The notes: generated from the letters alone by a model not told the origin. A DNA stretch of 64,000 nt from Coriolopsis trogii (GCA_020543525.1 JAHYIO010000004.1:496001-560000), one strand, 5' to 3'; shown: positions 1-12,600, numbered from the stretch's first letter. Numbers and translations: made by a program.

Positions 1-25
1 AGTCGAAGGACCAGAACTCAAGAGG

Positions 26-1088
26 ATGCGCGCGGACGGCGTTGAGTGGCTCGGAGCGCAGCTGGAAAGAGACAAGGAATTCTGGTACGATGATGGGTCG
101 GTCGTGCTCGTTGCACGCGGCGTCGGGTTCAAGATATACAAAGGCATCCTCTCCGATCACTCCCCCGTATTCTCCGACATGTTCACCATACCTCAGCCGA
201 CCGAGAGATCTGTTGAAGAGCAGTCGCATGGCTGTCCAGTCGTGCATTTGGACGACAGCCCTGTGGACCTTCGATACATACTCCGAGCTGCTCTTCCGAG
301 GAAATTGTCCATGTGAGTCTATCCTACCCTCTGCTGGAGTTCTGCATCGAGCGCAGCCCCTGCATCGGGATTCCCCTGCAAATGGCCTGTATTGTCCCAC
401 GTTCCATATGATCTCTGCGTACGCGCGGCTAGGCCACAAGTACCAGATGGACGATCTCCTCGAGTATGCGCTCGGCTACCTCAAAGACTACTACGCTGTA
501 GATCTCGAAAAGTGGACGTCCATCAGCCCACAGCTTCCCACCTTCGATCTCGAACACGCTATCGGCGTCATCAACATCGCGCGGCTCACCAACTGCACGT
601 CCATCCTCCCCGCCGCTTTCTCAGACTGTTGCGCGCTCCCGGTCGACGAACTCATGCGCGGCATGAAGCGCGAGGACGGCACCGTGGAGAAACTGAGCGA
701 TGACGACTTTGCGCGATGCATCCAGGGGAGGATCCGTATCATGGAGGCGAGCGCGGGGTGCATGGTGAAGACCTTCTCGCCAGTCGACTTGGAGGCCTGT
801 GCGTCCTCGGCCGTCTGCCTGTACAACATGCGGAGAATACTCAACGGCATCGCGCGCGTGCCGATGTATGTCGCCGACGGCCACCCTTTCACCCGCTCTT
901 GGCACAAATTATGGAAGGGGGGTGAGCAGAGAGGGGTCTGTGAGGACTGCTGGAACGTTCTCCAGGACCGGTTCCGTGCGGAACGAAGAACCATGTGGGA
1001 GCGACTACCTCAGTTCTTTGACATTGACATAGGAGGGTGGAGCGATGTTTGTGGCAACGGTAGTACGCACTCTTCTACTCTCCAATAG
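26..1088 (+). CDS. BTB/POZ-domain protein, 5' edge uncertain, splice junction damaged (possible pseudogene)
   Basis: Exon 1 (26-312) encodes the BTB core in the form shared by all paralogues here: EFWYDDGSVVLVA, FKIYKGILSDHSPVF, DMFTIPQP. The frame is open to the window edge, so the true ATG may lie upstream. Exon 2 (to 1088) has PTFHMISAYARLGHKYQ, the HAIGVINIARL block and the C-terminal CEDCWNVL...MWERLPQFF block. A GTGAGT donor lies at 313, but the paralogues' acceptor AG just before the PTF block is missing here (cctgtattg against catagattg at 33.31 kb). One extra T shifts the frame, and none of the AGs at 339, 351 or 356 restores phase 2. Either a rare splice, a sequence error or a recent pseudogene. 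BTB domains dimerise and often recruit Cul3; the role of this fungal family is not known. Confidence 0.75.
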
Positions 1089-1627
1089 GGTGATCCTGAC
1101 AGTTTCCGGCAGGAGAGAAATGACATCTGATCCGCCCAGTTCCGCTACATGAGAAGGTAAGAGTTTCATTTGTGGTTCAGAGGGATTTCGTGCCTGCTGT
1201 CTCAGCTTGCAATCCTTGTGGTCCATAGTTCCGTCGGAACCTACCCTTGAATGTTCGTGCTCGACTTGGTGACATACACGAGGTTTTAGGGCGATTTTAT
1301 GCAGAAGGACGCGACGGTGTAGCTGAAGTATTGATCGTTAGACAATCGTTGGGGCCAATCATCTACACCTATGCCGCAAATACTCGGTAGCCTGTTCCAC
1401 AATTTCTCCTGACCCTCGGTGATCTTCGCCTTGAACTTTTCGAGGCAGTGAGCGTGCTACGGGAGAAGAACCCCGACTCGTGGTAAAACGGGTTGTCCTC
1501 CGCATTCGTACTCGGACCATCTGTAGGGCATGCTTTGCAGCAACGAGGGACCCACCTTGTTTCGTTGTCGAGAGCACAACTTGTCAGATTCAATGCTAGA
1601 CGCCTGGAGCATAACCTCCGCCCGAGC
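1089..1627. other. No gene recognised
   Basis: No coding pattern, tRNA-like fold or repeat that I can support. It lies between the 3' end of the first BTB gene and a minus-strand BTB relic, so part of it is probably decayed 3' sequence of that relic. Confidence 0.4.
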
Positions 1628-1990
1628 CTATATGAGCCGCTTCCCAATTTCGCAGCAGCGCGCGAGGTCTCCGGGGCTGAGGTGCGCGAGCCGTCGAGGA
1701 GGCAGCACACCATGAGCGCGGTAGGGAGCAGGGTGGGGCAGCGTGTCATGTGGGCGAGGCTGACAATGCCGATGTCGTGGGCGCGCCGCCAGCCTCTGGG
1801 GACATGAGCGTTGTGCTTGAGCCATGTGTGAATATGAAGCGTGAAGTGGCCCGGAGGAAGGCGAGAGCCTGGCTGAATAGGTGGGTGATCTGGTACTGCA
1901 AGTTGTTGCCGAGACGTCAGATGGAGGCAGAGATCATGTCGAATGTGGGGAATGTGAATGTCTTGTGCAGAAATCTGACCGTGCAAGCGA
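1628..1990 (-). pseudogene. Degraded BTB-family copy (exon 2 remnant)
   Basis: Read on the minus strand, pieces of the family's second exon survive in different frames. A TFDMIS start is followed by an early stop, then comes AHDIGIVSLAHMTRCPTLLP (paralogue HAIGIVNIARLLHCPKILPG at about 4.05 kb), then LSPGDLARCC in another frame (paralogue LSDEDLARCI). At least two frameshifts and one stop make this a pseudogene. No convincing exon 1 is visible above it. Confidence 0.75.
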
Positions 1991-2153
1991 CATAAGTGAT
2001 GTTGTACCGCAAATCGCGACTGTCAAGCAGTCAAATAGCCATTGTAGATGCAAGTCGCGACTCAACTACATACAACTTGAACGCGGGCTGTTTAGACTCA
2101 CCCGGGCCGGACGCCAGCTCCGCCGGCAACTGTTCTCCGATAGGTGACAGAAA

Positions 2154-2171
2154 ACGCGTGACGTCACGCGT
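2154..2171. promoter_or_regulatory. Perfect CRE-like palindrome ACGCGTGACGTCACGCGT
   Basis: An 18-base perfect palindrome containing TGACGTCA, the classic ATF/CREB-type bZIP site, flanked by CGCG. Near-identical copies lie upstream of each of the four intact BTB genes in this window. Here it lies between a minus-strand BTB relic and a plus-strand exon-1 relic at 2.63 kb. Binding by a bZIP factor is inferred from the core sequence. Confidence 0.6.
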
Positions 2172-2609
2172 GGCCAACGTCGGACCACGCACGCGGTCGC
2201 GACTCATCCTCTTCCTTACCGACCCGATTGCACAGCGCCGCCTGAAAACTGTAGGGCGGAACGCGAAACTGCAAACCCCGCCAACCAGTTTGGGGCGGTG
2301 GAATTTGCGAGGAGTGGGAACGCGCGGGTGGATTCCCGTTAGCGTGAGAAATGCAGTTACCAAGTTGGGAAGCAAGGCCGTGGAAGCGGAGCGATCAGTG
2401 ATGACCATATCCCTTCCCACTCGCGTTTGACGTGTATTGCGTATGCGGAGTTCGACGGAGGTTGGGACGCTGGGTATGATTGCGGGGGTATTATGTAATA
2501 ACAGAAAAGACAGCAGTGTTTGTGCGCTTGTTCGCCTGCCCACTGGATAATAACAAACTATCATCATCATCCTCTTCCTTACACAACCGGACAAATGTCC
2601 AATGGCCAA

Positions 2610-2672
2610 GAAGAACCGAGGGTCAGAGAGAGATGGACTTTAGCCTCTCGATAGAGACCGAGTTCTGGTAGT
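2610..2672 (+). pseudogene. Remnant of a BTB exon 1
   Basis: A short stretch encodes IETEFW followed by a stop and TAC. This matches the family signature (R/Q)DTEFWYEDG that opens the BTB domain in the other copies. The next residues (GTVILVA...) are lost and the frame closes at once. It is probably a truncated duplicate; the length is small, so chance similarity cannot be excluded. Confidence 0.4.
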
Positions 2673-2775
2673 ACTACAGCGCGAGAGGTCTGTAAGTCAA
2701 CTCGACATGTTAATCTGTTCATGTTCGTCCATGATTCACTCGTCACAACAAGTTGATCTCAATGCCCCAATTCGA

Positions 2776-3240
2776 TCATAGGCAGACGTCACCCGGGTAG
2801 CCCACTCTGAGCGCAGATTCAGTCTCCATTTCGTGGGAAGAAGACGGAGTAGCCCAACCACCACCCTTCAACCCAACGTCAAAGCATTGAGGTAAATGCC
2901 ATTCCCACATCGTTCTGCGCTCCGCGAGGAACAGACCTATGAGAACATCCAAGCACTCCACGCACATCCCACATTTCTCGCGCTGGCGATCCCAGAAGTC
3001 TTATCCATGTGAGATCTGGAAAGGGTCGCTTTCTGCGACGCACGGCGGTAGTACTTGGCCAAGCGACTTCATGATCTTCCGGAGACTCATCCAGCGCTGC
3101 TGGCACTGCCCTTTTAAGTACTCGCAGGCATTGATGCGCGGGGTCGAGAACACGCGTAGCAGTCTAGCCGCGCTCGTCTCCATGATCGTCACTCTACCCT
3201 CGACCCATCGCACGACGTCGGCATCGCTCAACTTCTCCAC
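2776..3240 (-). pseudogene. BTB-family pseudogene (C-terminal half only)
   Basis: Minus-strand frame with MEKLSDADVVRWVEGRVTIM followed by STPRINACEY, DPFQISHG, an in-frame TAA, then MCVECLDVL and AERRTMWEWHLPQCFDVG. The order and spacing match the C-terminal half of the gene at 26-1088 (EKLSDDDFARCIQGRIRIM ... AERRTMWERLPQFFDID), which is the closest copy. The BTB half is absent. The break lies next to the palindrome cluster that serves the divergent intact gene at 3433. Confidence 0.8.
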
Positions 3241-3252
3241 TGTCCCATCCGT

Positions 3253-3288
3253 TCACGCGATGCGTGACAAGCGCGTGATGTCACGCGT
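3253..3288. promoter_or_regulatory. Clustered CRE-like half-sites upstream of the BTB gene at 3433
   Basis: Four TCACGC/GCGTGA half-sites are packed into 36 bp: TCACGCGATGCGTGA at 3253-3267 and CGCGTGATGTCACGCG at 3272-3287 (one mismatch from palindromic). They end about 145 bp before the ATG at 3433. The same motif is found upstream of the BTB genes at 32.9, 41.1 and 45.3 kb. Confidence 0.6.
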
Positions 3289-3432
3289 CTTTATTGATCA
3301 CCATAGGTGCGTAGTGAGTGGTTTTGCCTCCTATCTCTACTTCCATCTCAATCACTGGCTGGATATCCCTAACAACACATACAAAAACTTACCTATCCCC
3401 GTGCATCCAGGAAGGCCTCTCCATGTTCTGGA

Positions 3433-4552
3433 ATGGCTTCTAGCAGCACAGAGAAGCGCGACCATGGAAATGATGCGCACGAAGACGAAACGCGGTCGGT
3501 GAAGAGCTTGCGAGAAGAGGGAGAGAAACTGCAACCTGACAAGGACCTCGAATTCTGGTATGAAGACGGAAACGTGATTCTCGTTGCAGAGGACGTCCAG
3601 TTCAAGGTTTACAAAGGAGTTCTTGCTAAGTGCTCCCCTCTCTTCTCCGACATGTTCAACCTACCCCAGCCCGTAACCGACTCGGACTCCGAGGCATCGC
3701 AGGAGAAATGTCCTACCGTTCAACTGGTTGGAGACAGCCCCGCTGCCATACGGCATGTCCTCAGGGCTCTTCTCCCCTCAAAACCAGGCTCGTAAGTTCT
3801 CACCTCTTCTGTACGACCCTGCACTCACTCACGCAAGGGCTGCTCTCCTTCCCAGGCTGGTGCCCCAACAGCCTACCATTGACATGATTGCCGCATACGC
3901 GAGGATCGGACACAAGTACCAGATCGACACTCTCGTCTGCCAAGCCACCTCTTTCCTCCGAAGCCACTTCTCCACTCGTCTCAAGGCCTGGCAGCGTAAT
4001 CGCGACTATTGCCCCAAAGGATTCAAGACCATCCACGCTATAGGTATTGTGAACATCGCGCGCCTCCTCCACTGCCCCAAAATCCTGCCCGGAGCCTTCT
4101 TGGCTTGTTGCCAGATCACAGACACGCTTGGTCTCGTCCGAGGTTTCGAACGTGAAGATGGGACGATGGAGAGGCTGAGCGACGAAGACCTCGCCCGGTG
4201 CATTCACGGCCGGGCAGAGCTCATGGAGCGCTCTGCGTCCATGTGGCTTGAAGTCTTCAACCCCGCCGTCGTGTCCGGATGCGGATCTCGGCAGAACGCT
4301 TGCGAGCACGCTACGCGTTTGCTATTCCACTCTCACCTCGCCGTCGAAAACGTGACGAATGTGGACCCTTTCGAGTCATGGGATTCCGTCATGGACGAGG
4401 ACAACACACCAGAGTATGAAACTGCGAATATCTGTAACCGCTGCCGATCATATCTGGCGATGGAGCACGCAGTGCAACTCGCTGACCTCTGGAAGGAGCT
4501 TCCCGACATCTTTGACGTCGTCGTGGAGGGCTGGGCGCCTGAGAAGGGTTGA
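3433..4552 (+). CDS. BTB/POZ-domain protein
   Basis: Two exons (3433-3791, 3856-4552) joined over a 64-bp GT/AG intron give 351 residues. The charged N-terminus (about 35 residues) leads to the BTB domain: LEFWYEDGNVILVAEDVQFK, YKGVLAKCSPLFSDMF, then the LPQP loop. After the intron come TIDMIAAYARIGHKYQID, a helical region with HAIGIVNIARLLHCP and LSDEDLARCI, and a C-terminal NRCRSYL...LWKELPDIFDVVVEGW block shared by all copies. ATG 3433 is the first in frame and lies about 145 bp below the palindrome cluster. Likely a protein-protein interaction factor; substrate unknown. Confidence 0.9.
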
Positions 4553-5320
4553 GACCCATCACGTATACGTAGTGGACGATACATGTCGTTGTCAATGTTA
4601 CTGCTCGTCGTATATCATCACTAAAGTTTGCCCTTCATAATGAGATGCTATACCTCCTTTGTGGTTGCCAAGCGAGAATAATACCCAGAGCCTGACGTTT
4701 CTGCAGCTCATGGGGCAGTAAGACGTTCCAGGCACGAAAGACAGCATAACACGCAAGCAACAGGAGCAAGTCTTGAGACGTTGTTCGAGCTTCCAAAGTG
4801 CGGCGTTGATCCACTCATAACGATTGCGTTCAAACATGAATACGGTCATTGCGATGGAGACTGAGACGACGGGACAAGCCCGCGGTACGTAACGGTACGG
4901 AGAAGACGCATCGAAAGCTGGCTAGAAAGCTAGAGCGCTGAGTGCGGAAAGCTAGGAGGGATGCAGAACGTGGGCGACGCGGGAGAGGGACGGTACACCG
5001 TATAGCTACTGTACAACAGGAGGGGAAATCGATGTAGCAGTCGCGCTACTACTGTGGGGACTCGGAATGGGTCTACGGACAGGTAGGGGTGGGTACAGTG
5101 AAATGGACGAGGAGAGCGCTCGCTGTGTGTAAGATAGATGAAGGCAGCGTAACTATTCGTGCGTCGACGAGTGGGTGGAGTGGTAGGTTCGAGATCGTGA
5201 AGTTGCGTACATCTGACATTTCAGGCTGGCGTAATGGTGGGATACGTGCGATCGTAGATTGTGAATGGGACGTAGAACCAGTAGGTGATGACGAGACGGG
5301 GCGTTGAGAGGTGGATGACT
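4553..5320. other. Intergenic, no gene recognised
   Basis: Convergent 3' ends of the BTB gene and the terpene synthase. Open frames here lack family features. If the donor-like GTGAGT in the last terpene synthase exon (about 5386) is used, a further small exon could extend into 5220-5310. Confidence 0.4.
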
Positions 5321-7077
5321 TCAGTGTGTGATGGCGAGGCGGGAAGTCGATTGGGCGGGAAGCGTCGGGAACGTCGCGTAACTCACGTAGAGCAGACAGG
5401 CGACCAAAGAAACGAGCAGCAACGACAGACGCGTATGGTACTGGAGCGCAAATCGTGACGGAAGGGAGAAGAGACCCTCCGGCGTCTTCGACGGAGAGGC
5501 TTTGGACGACTCGCGCGGGGGAAGGGGACGAGACAAGACCTTGGCTGGTGCGCGAGTGGGTTGTTGCGCATCAGGTTCTTCAACCGGGGCGGCACGTTCG
5601 TACACGGGGACGACAATCTCTGGCTTGTTCGAGACGTCCTGCCCCCGGAAGTAGCCTAGGTGCGAGAAGCAAAGTAACGATATCTGTCAGCAGCATGTAG
5701 CGCTCACGCCCACAGTCACTTACGAGGGCTATAGTAGTACCAAACGACGGTGCCCTGCGTGTACTGCTCGATGGCCTTGTTGTAACGAGCCAGCTCAGCG
5801 TCGACCTCGGGGCCGAAGCTCGGGAGCTGCGACTTGAAGTGTACATAGTCGGCGACCCGCTGCGCGAGCATGTCGGTGAGGACGTCCACCGCGGTCTGGA
5901 GGTCGCAGTCACGCTCGATCATGATGCAAAATACGAGATTTTGGAAGTCGCCATCCGCTTGCTCTTTCTGCGTGACCGTCAGCAAAGGCCTAGACACTGC
6001 TTTGAAACGGCTCTCACGTTAAAGGAGCAGAGGTCCTGTTGGGATGCTGTCAGCGTTAGCGGTCGTGAGGGAAATGTTTGTGCCATTCACGTACGTTCGG
6101 CCAGGTCATGATGTCGATGACTGCCTTGGACATTTCCTGCAGGACGGGGTGGTCCCAGACGTGTTCCGGAATCTGAAGATCTAGCGAGTACTCGACCATC
6201 GCTAAGCGTGTCGCAAGATGAGAACAGAGATTCGTTCGCGGAGTTGAAATTCGGCTCACCTTCAACGATGGGGCCGCCGATCGTTCTTCTTCGCAGAACG
6301 ATGAAGTCCTCAACCGACGGGATCTCGTCAGTCGCGCGATTCCGGGCCTGCTCAACCTGGGAATTCATCCAACTCTCGACCGCACGGAAGAACCTGTAGA
6401 TTGGTGCCGACGGGTCAGGGGCGATTGGATGCAGCGAAGCAGAAGCATCGTACCTATTGCATGCCCCCGGGCTGGCGGTTGACCGGAATCGTCTCCAGAT
6501 ACTTGGTAGATAGGTCAGCAACAATACGTGAAAGGATTCGAAGTTTCGAACTTACTCATGTAGCATTGCCGCATACGGGAAACTCGGCGGGGGTGCGTCA
6601 GGGTTCCTCAGCACCTCCATAGAGATATCCACGCCGACCTGAACAGCGTCCGGTTTCGACTGAAGAGCACCTTCGTCCGACAAGTCGTCGAACTAAGAGT
6701 TATGAGCAAATCTGCACCTGTCAAGGAGATGAGTGACGACTCACCGAGAACGCCCAGAAAAAGAAGGCAATGCATGTCTCCAGATGTGTCACGTCGGCGT
6801 CTGGGAAACTCATACCAGCGTACGAGTCGAAGCGATGAGACAGGAACTTCTGCTTCTTGCGCCCGTGGTACACATTCCGTCTACGTTCACATTCAGATTG
6901 TTTGTGATATCGCATATGGTAATGAGAGAGAATCCACCTGTCGAACCAAGCATTCGTCGCCCGGGCGGCCTCTTCTTGATGAGGATTGAGTTTAAGCTCA
7001 AAGACCGGCGCGGAGATTGCGGTAAGGTCCTTCAGGCGAAAGTGCGAAGGGAAAGGGCGGAGCTCTTCGACGCTCAT
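5321..7077 (-). CDS. Sesquiterpene synthase (fungal class I terpene cyclase) with C-terminal membrane tail
   Basis: Nine exons (7077-6938, 6880-6745, 6692-6556, 6501-6454, 6393-6260, 6201-6095, 6035-6018, 5967-5724, 5655-5321) keep phase and give 432 residues. The aspartate-rich motif FDDLSDE is at about residue 93. The NSE triad NDLCSFNKE (about 234-242) is split over three exons, one of them only 18 bp. EQADGDFQNLV, QTAVDVLTDMLAQRV and the terminal SPRY follow. The family ionises farnesyl diphosphate to cyclic sesquiterpenes; the product cannot be predicted. Most fungal members end near residue 330-350. Here a Pro/Ser-rich linker and a hydrophobic segment at about 398-412 (LSLLLVSLVACLLYV) follow, suggesting membrane tethering. 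The very 3' end is uncertain because a GTGAGT follows that segment. Confidence 0.93.
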
Positions 7078-9643
7078 GACGTCCGAGTGGGCAGCGGAGG
7101 AGGTGAAGGGAGAATCAGACGCGATCGTTGAAGTCTTTGCGACCCTGGCGAGAGGTATTTGTACCTTTCCATGGCGGCTTTTGCGGTCGCGTATCTACCA
7201 CAAGTGGAAGTGCTGGCAGACAACGCGACGGCCCCCCAAGGCTGGTTTGTTTCGCCTAGTCTCATTCGCGCGCAGATTACGAAGATGTGGCCACCCACAC
7301 CTGGAGACGCTAGCTCGACCACGCTGGCGGGCGGCCGCGCCTCGAGGTGAACAGAAAGTCATTCTTGATCGGTAAAAGCGCAGGAATTTCAATGGAAGCA
7401 GGGTCTCTGGTATATTATTCCGCGAGAAATACGTACTGCCACGCACCAACAATCTTCGCGTGGCCCCTGCACGTTGCACCGTGTGTGTCGGGACCTGTAC
7501 CCGGAGAGCCGCCTGATGCCGCATGGTGATGAGCAGTTCGGGTGCAGACGCACTACCAGATAGCGGCGACGGTTCAGATCGCCCGGATGATACTGCCTAT
7601 ATGCTCTGAAAGCTCCCCAGGCAGGCACGCATGTTGCGCACGAATGTTCCAAGGCGTGAGTGAGACGGACAGCCTCGCTTGAGCGCGCACGAGTTATGGC
7701 TGATCACGCTACGATCGTCTACTCTCTCTATCGATCTCAGACCGTGTCACAGTCAAGTGACCGAGAGAGGTACCTACTAGCATACAGGCCCTCCAGATGT
7801 TCCGCTATGCCGGATCATTCAAAGGACCAACCCAGTGAGGACTAGGTGTGCCACCGATGTCTGCAATGGTGGAATCATTTGACGTAACTACCAGAGCGCA
7901 TAATCCCCTGCTGAAGTCGCCGTTGTGGGCGCACGGGACCGGACTGAGATGCGCACCTGGTCGTCGTGCTTCTGCGATTTGATCCTCAAGCCGCAAAAAG
8001 GGATGATGTGCCCACCTAGGTCGCGAGTATTGCAGCGAAGCGGTGGCTTTTCCGGTGCCGTCCAGGCATCAAACACGTTGTGAGTCCACTGTACCAGTCT
8101 TCGAACCATCCTTAGTCGGGGAGTCCGATAATCTTGGTTGATCGGCCTCGTACGGCCTCCGCTCCGGTCCTCCTCGAGTCTTTCCGTCATCTGCGCCTCA
8201 TCGGGCACCCGGATCACTTGCACTAGCTAACTTGCAGTACTCAGACACGATACAGATATTGGTCCTATGCTGGCATAGCTTGGAGACCCACCTATGCGTC
8301 ATGGCCATTTGGACGGCTATAGCGCCCTGAGGTGCCGAGCTTGGCCAGAAAACATCCGGCGTTGGTCGTGCAGCTCACAATCGTGATGTGATGCAGTACC
8401 CAAACTATGTCCATGAGAGACGTACGGGACATTTCTGGGGGCCATAGTCTGAAGCCACTATCGAGAGCCTTCCGATGTTCCGGACACGGCGACTGGAACG
8501 AGATGTCCGCAGGGAAGCCTTTCGCGGATTACTATGAGAAGTCTTTCAGTACTTGCGCGCCACAAGCCGGACACATTCCGAGTAATTGCGACGAACCTTG
8601 ACTGGGTTAGAATCGGCCATGCCTTCTGCTTCGTGCCTGAATCGATCAAGCAGAGGTCCCTGTGGCTACAATGGGGCAGCCCATTAGTAGATCCACTTCC
8701 CGAGGAGCTGCAAAGCGATGACCCAGAAGTCTAGCAAACTCCGATGACTACGTAGCGCGTAAGAGTTTACGAGCACCAACATGAGGCACCAAGAGCGGCG
8801 GGGTGATCTGAGACGTACCGGTCGCAAAAGGCTTTCCTCAGAACGTTTGTCAGAGCGCCGCCCTACACTCTCGGGTGTCCGATTGCTCCAGTTGCGCTGA
8901 GCCTAAGCGAATAGCATGCGAAGGTGGTAATGCTGAGTGAGAAGATAGTTGGAGTTCCGAGTTACAGTCATAACGGGCGGTCGGGATGGTCATCCGTTGG
9001 GGACGTGGCGCAGCTTCACCAAGGAACGCTCGGGTGCGCCACCTGACAGATTCCAAGAGGCATTGCGCATGGATGGATTCGCAGGAGCGCTGGTAAACCA
9101 CGCTGCGGTTGAAGTCCCATAGGGGATAATCACGGCAGCACCAAAGTCAGCAGAATGCCTGACACATCGTAAGGTACCACGTACCGCCCGGGGGAAACCA
9201 GTCATACAGACGACCAACCGCCCCCGACAACGCTCTCCACGGCGGAGAAAAATGGAGGTTCGCCAGCTGCTTTCAGACTTCCCGATAGAGGCTATGTGTG
9301 ATGTATGACGCGAGAGATATCATGAACATAAGCGTTGTCGTCAGCTCGTGTCATAGCTGCATAGTCAGCACAAGCACAATGAGCGAAAGGTGAGAACACA
9401 AATCATATATTGTCCGACTCTGAAGCACGAGACAATAACCGGCACACATACGATTTGAAGTTTTGAGTTGAAATTAGAAATGAAACTCTATGACGGGACG
9501 ACCATGCTTGTTCAGTTCAAGCGCGCGCATCTATCTGTCAACGTCAAATTCAAGATGAGTTCCAGCGTTCACCGCGATGCATGATGCAACACGTACAAGT
9601 AATGCTTCCGAGACCATTCGACCTCGCGCACCTCTCGGACGCC
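7078..9643. other. Gene-poor stretch upstream of the terpene synthase
   Basis: About 2.5 kb with only short overlapping frames on both strands and no recognisable domain, repeat or splice-consistent gene. It contains the terpene synthase promoter (right after 7077) and the 3' flank of the F-box gene. Frames around 7.9-8.2 kb (-) and 8.5-8.7 kb (+) look accidental. Confidence 0.4.
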
Positions 9644-12600
9644 TCATACGTCCTCGCCCCTACTTCTCGCTTCTGCCAGACTAAGCTCTATCGCAAAGCG
9701 CAAGTCATCATCTTCATCAGCATACGGGGTCGGTGCCGCCATCGTGCGCCTCGCCGAGGTCATATCACCCGACAACGAGCGCGCCGGGCTCTGCGAAGGA
9801 GATGCGACACCTCCAGCTCCAACCCTAGACGTCGAAGGCGCTTCCGTGGAGTGCAACGAGCGCAGGGGAGTGCTCCATGCACCCCTGACAGACCGAGGGC
9901 TGCTCGGCGCTGACTCCCGAGCACTAGATCCGGACGCCGACGACGGCGTACGGCTGACAGGCACAGAAGGGAAGTGGTCAGGGTCGGACGGCGAAGGTGG
10001 CACGACCGCGTTCGAGCTCGCGCTCCTGGCCAGAGGGCTTGCACTGAACCCTGCTTGCATAGGTTCAGGTAAGGCGCGAGGAGACACCTGTATCTTGTGG
10101 TTTGATGACGAGGGCGTGATGCGGGGCATCGACTGACTTCCTTGGACACTCCCAGAGCTCCCAGAAGAATGTGCAGAGAACGAAGACGTCCGAGAGGGAG
10201 CGATGGACGACGGCTCGGAGCCCCATGGATTGCTTGCGGTCGCCATGGGCGTCGGTACATCGTCGAAGTCGGCGAGGAAGACGCCCTCCTCGTCATAGTG
10301 CGATCGGCCAGTGCGAGAGACGCGACGCGCCTCCTCCTCGTCCCGACTCAACATGAGGACATATTCCACTGCCTCGACCTCACTAAGGCCAAGATGTGCG
10401 AGCGTCGAGAGCTGCTCCTTCTCGCGACCGACGACGCGTCGGACATGACTCTGCTCCTCCGCCAGCTCGCGCTTGGACTCGGCGATGTCCCGATACATTT
10501 CCAATTGCTCTGCAATAACATGTCAACGTGTACGAGCTATGACAAACATGACGAAGCAACTCACGCTGCCACTTCGCGACGCCATGTTTTGGTCCGCTAG
10601 CGGTTCGACTACCTTTGCCTTTTCCGTATCCGGCGTTCTTGCCTACGGGCCCAGCCTTCCACGCGAGCACCTTGCTGCCGACCGAAACGACCAGGGCATC
10701 GCGCTCCAGCAAGATTTGCCCTACGGCATCCCAGTCTCCGCCGCTCTGCGGCTTTGCCGATGGCGACGGGAACGTGCGCAGCAGAGCGAACGTAAGTGCG
10801 TCCCATACCTTCACACCTCCTCGAGAAGACCCAGATACTAGCACCGCGGAGTTCCAAGCTAGCGCAGTTATCGCGCCGTCTTCATACGCGACGAAACGAC
10901 GGACCGGATGTACAGATGGAGGGTCAATCGGTTGATCAGAGGATAGGGCGAGGTTGGAAGTAGGCTTTGCGTCCCAAGGATAGATTGCGATATTGCCAAG
11001 GTGATCGCCCGTGATGACGAAGTCGCATTCATCCTGCCGCGTGGCCCACACGGGGAGGATAGCTCGGATCGGGCTTTCGGCTGAGAGGCCATAGAGCGTG
11101 CGTTGAAACTCGTTGGTCACCGCGTCCCATACAAACCGATGGAAATGGACGTTCGGGTGATAGGCCACGAGGATGGATAAACTATCTCGGCGGGGCGCAA
11201 TACGTAGGTCCAAGACATCTTGAGCGAAGTCTTCAAGAGGCGATGAGCCTAGAGGGACCGGAGGGGGAGCAGGGGCGGGAAATCGTGTTTCGCGTACCGT
11301 GAATGCTGGTGCTGAGACATCCGATTCTCCGGTCGGTACACCTGTAAGGCCAGTCCAGACAAGGACGTCGCCACTCCGAAAGCCGGCGACGAGCACACCC
11401 TGCTGTACATCCATGGCGACTTTGACGCAGGCATCTGGCACGAGTGATGTTCCCTTCGTGGAGGTCCACAAACATACCAGCGAGTTCTTGAGCTCCCAAA
11501 GTTTCACCCGTCCATCAGCACCTCCGCTCACAAAGACTGCAGATCCGTCGCCGCTTTGCGACCAGGCTATGCACTCCACAGTGCCCTCGTGGCTGTCGCC
11601 GAGACGGCATCTGACCATGCGCGCAGCGGACGTCCTGTTGTGATCCATGGCGCGTAGGGCGGTCGTCACCGCAACTTCGCCACTACGGAACCCCCACAGT
11701 ATTTTGGCGGTACCGCCCTCAGATGCCAGAGCGATAGACGAGACATGAGGTGAGAATTCTGCGTTCGGATTTCCGATACCCAGACCGTTCAAGGTCCCGG
11801 AGGCGTCAAGGAAACCGCGCAGGATTTTGCCGGAGAGCGGGTAGGATCGCGCAACGACACCGTACTGCAGGGATGCCGCTAGAAGCGTCGTATGTGGCAT
11901 GAGGTGCATCACCGTTACTGCAGAGTGATGGGGAATGTGCGTGATGGACGTATTACGAGAGTATTCCCATCGCCTGCGATGGGTCGTGAGTGTTGGTCGG
12001 TCACAAAGCAGAACGAGAAGTAAAAGGGAAGGGGTGAGAGAACACAACACGTTTGATGTGCGCTGCAAATCATGTGCTTTGGCCACAGGACTTTCCTCAA
12101 GAAAGCAAAACGCGAACAACGTTGGGATCGCCACATGCGTAAACCCTTAGCATTGGGAAGGACGATGAGTAGCTGATGTCATGCGTAGCGGCTGCGTGCC
12201 CTGCCTTGCCCACGATGTAGCGCATATACGTCGTAAATCTGTCGCGTAACGCATAGCCGACCTCATTGCGACGGCGCGGCAGTAAGAGGCATATAAGAAC
12301 CTCTAGCGTGCGCGCTCGTGCAAAGGCACACCCTTTCCCCCTTACTCGAAAATACGATGACGTACCGACGCAGGTTGTACCGCAGGATGAACTCCTTCCT
12401 CCAAGAGACCTCCTCCCTCCTCAGCAAGAGGGTCTTGTCGCTGGCGTCATCGCGCAGATCGCTCTCAGGCGTTATGCCGAGATATTGGTATGCATATGCC
12501 CGTCGCCAGGTGTTGTCGTCAGCTACGTGGGCGTGGAGCTGCTTGCACGTCTGAGCGAAAGCGAGGAGGTCGGGTGGGTCGAGGAACGACGTGATATGGG

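Noticed and set aside
2031..2609. 192-codon minus-strand frame over the perfect palindrome
   Set aside because: No BTB or other motif and no matching exon; random open frame in GC-rich DNA.
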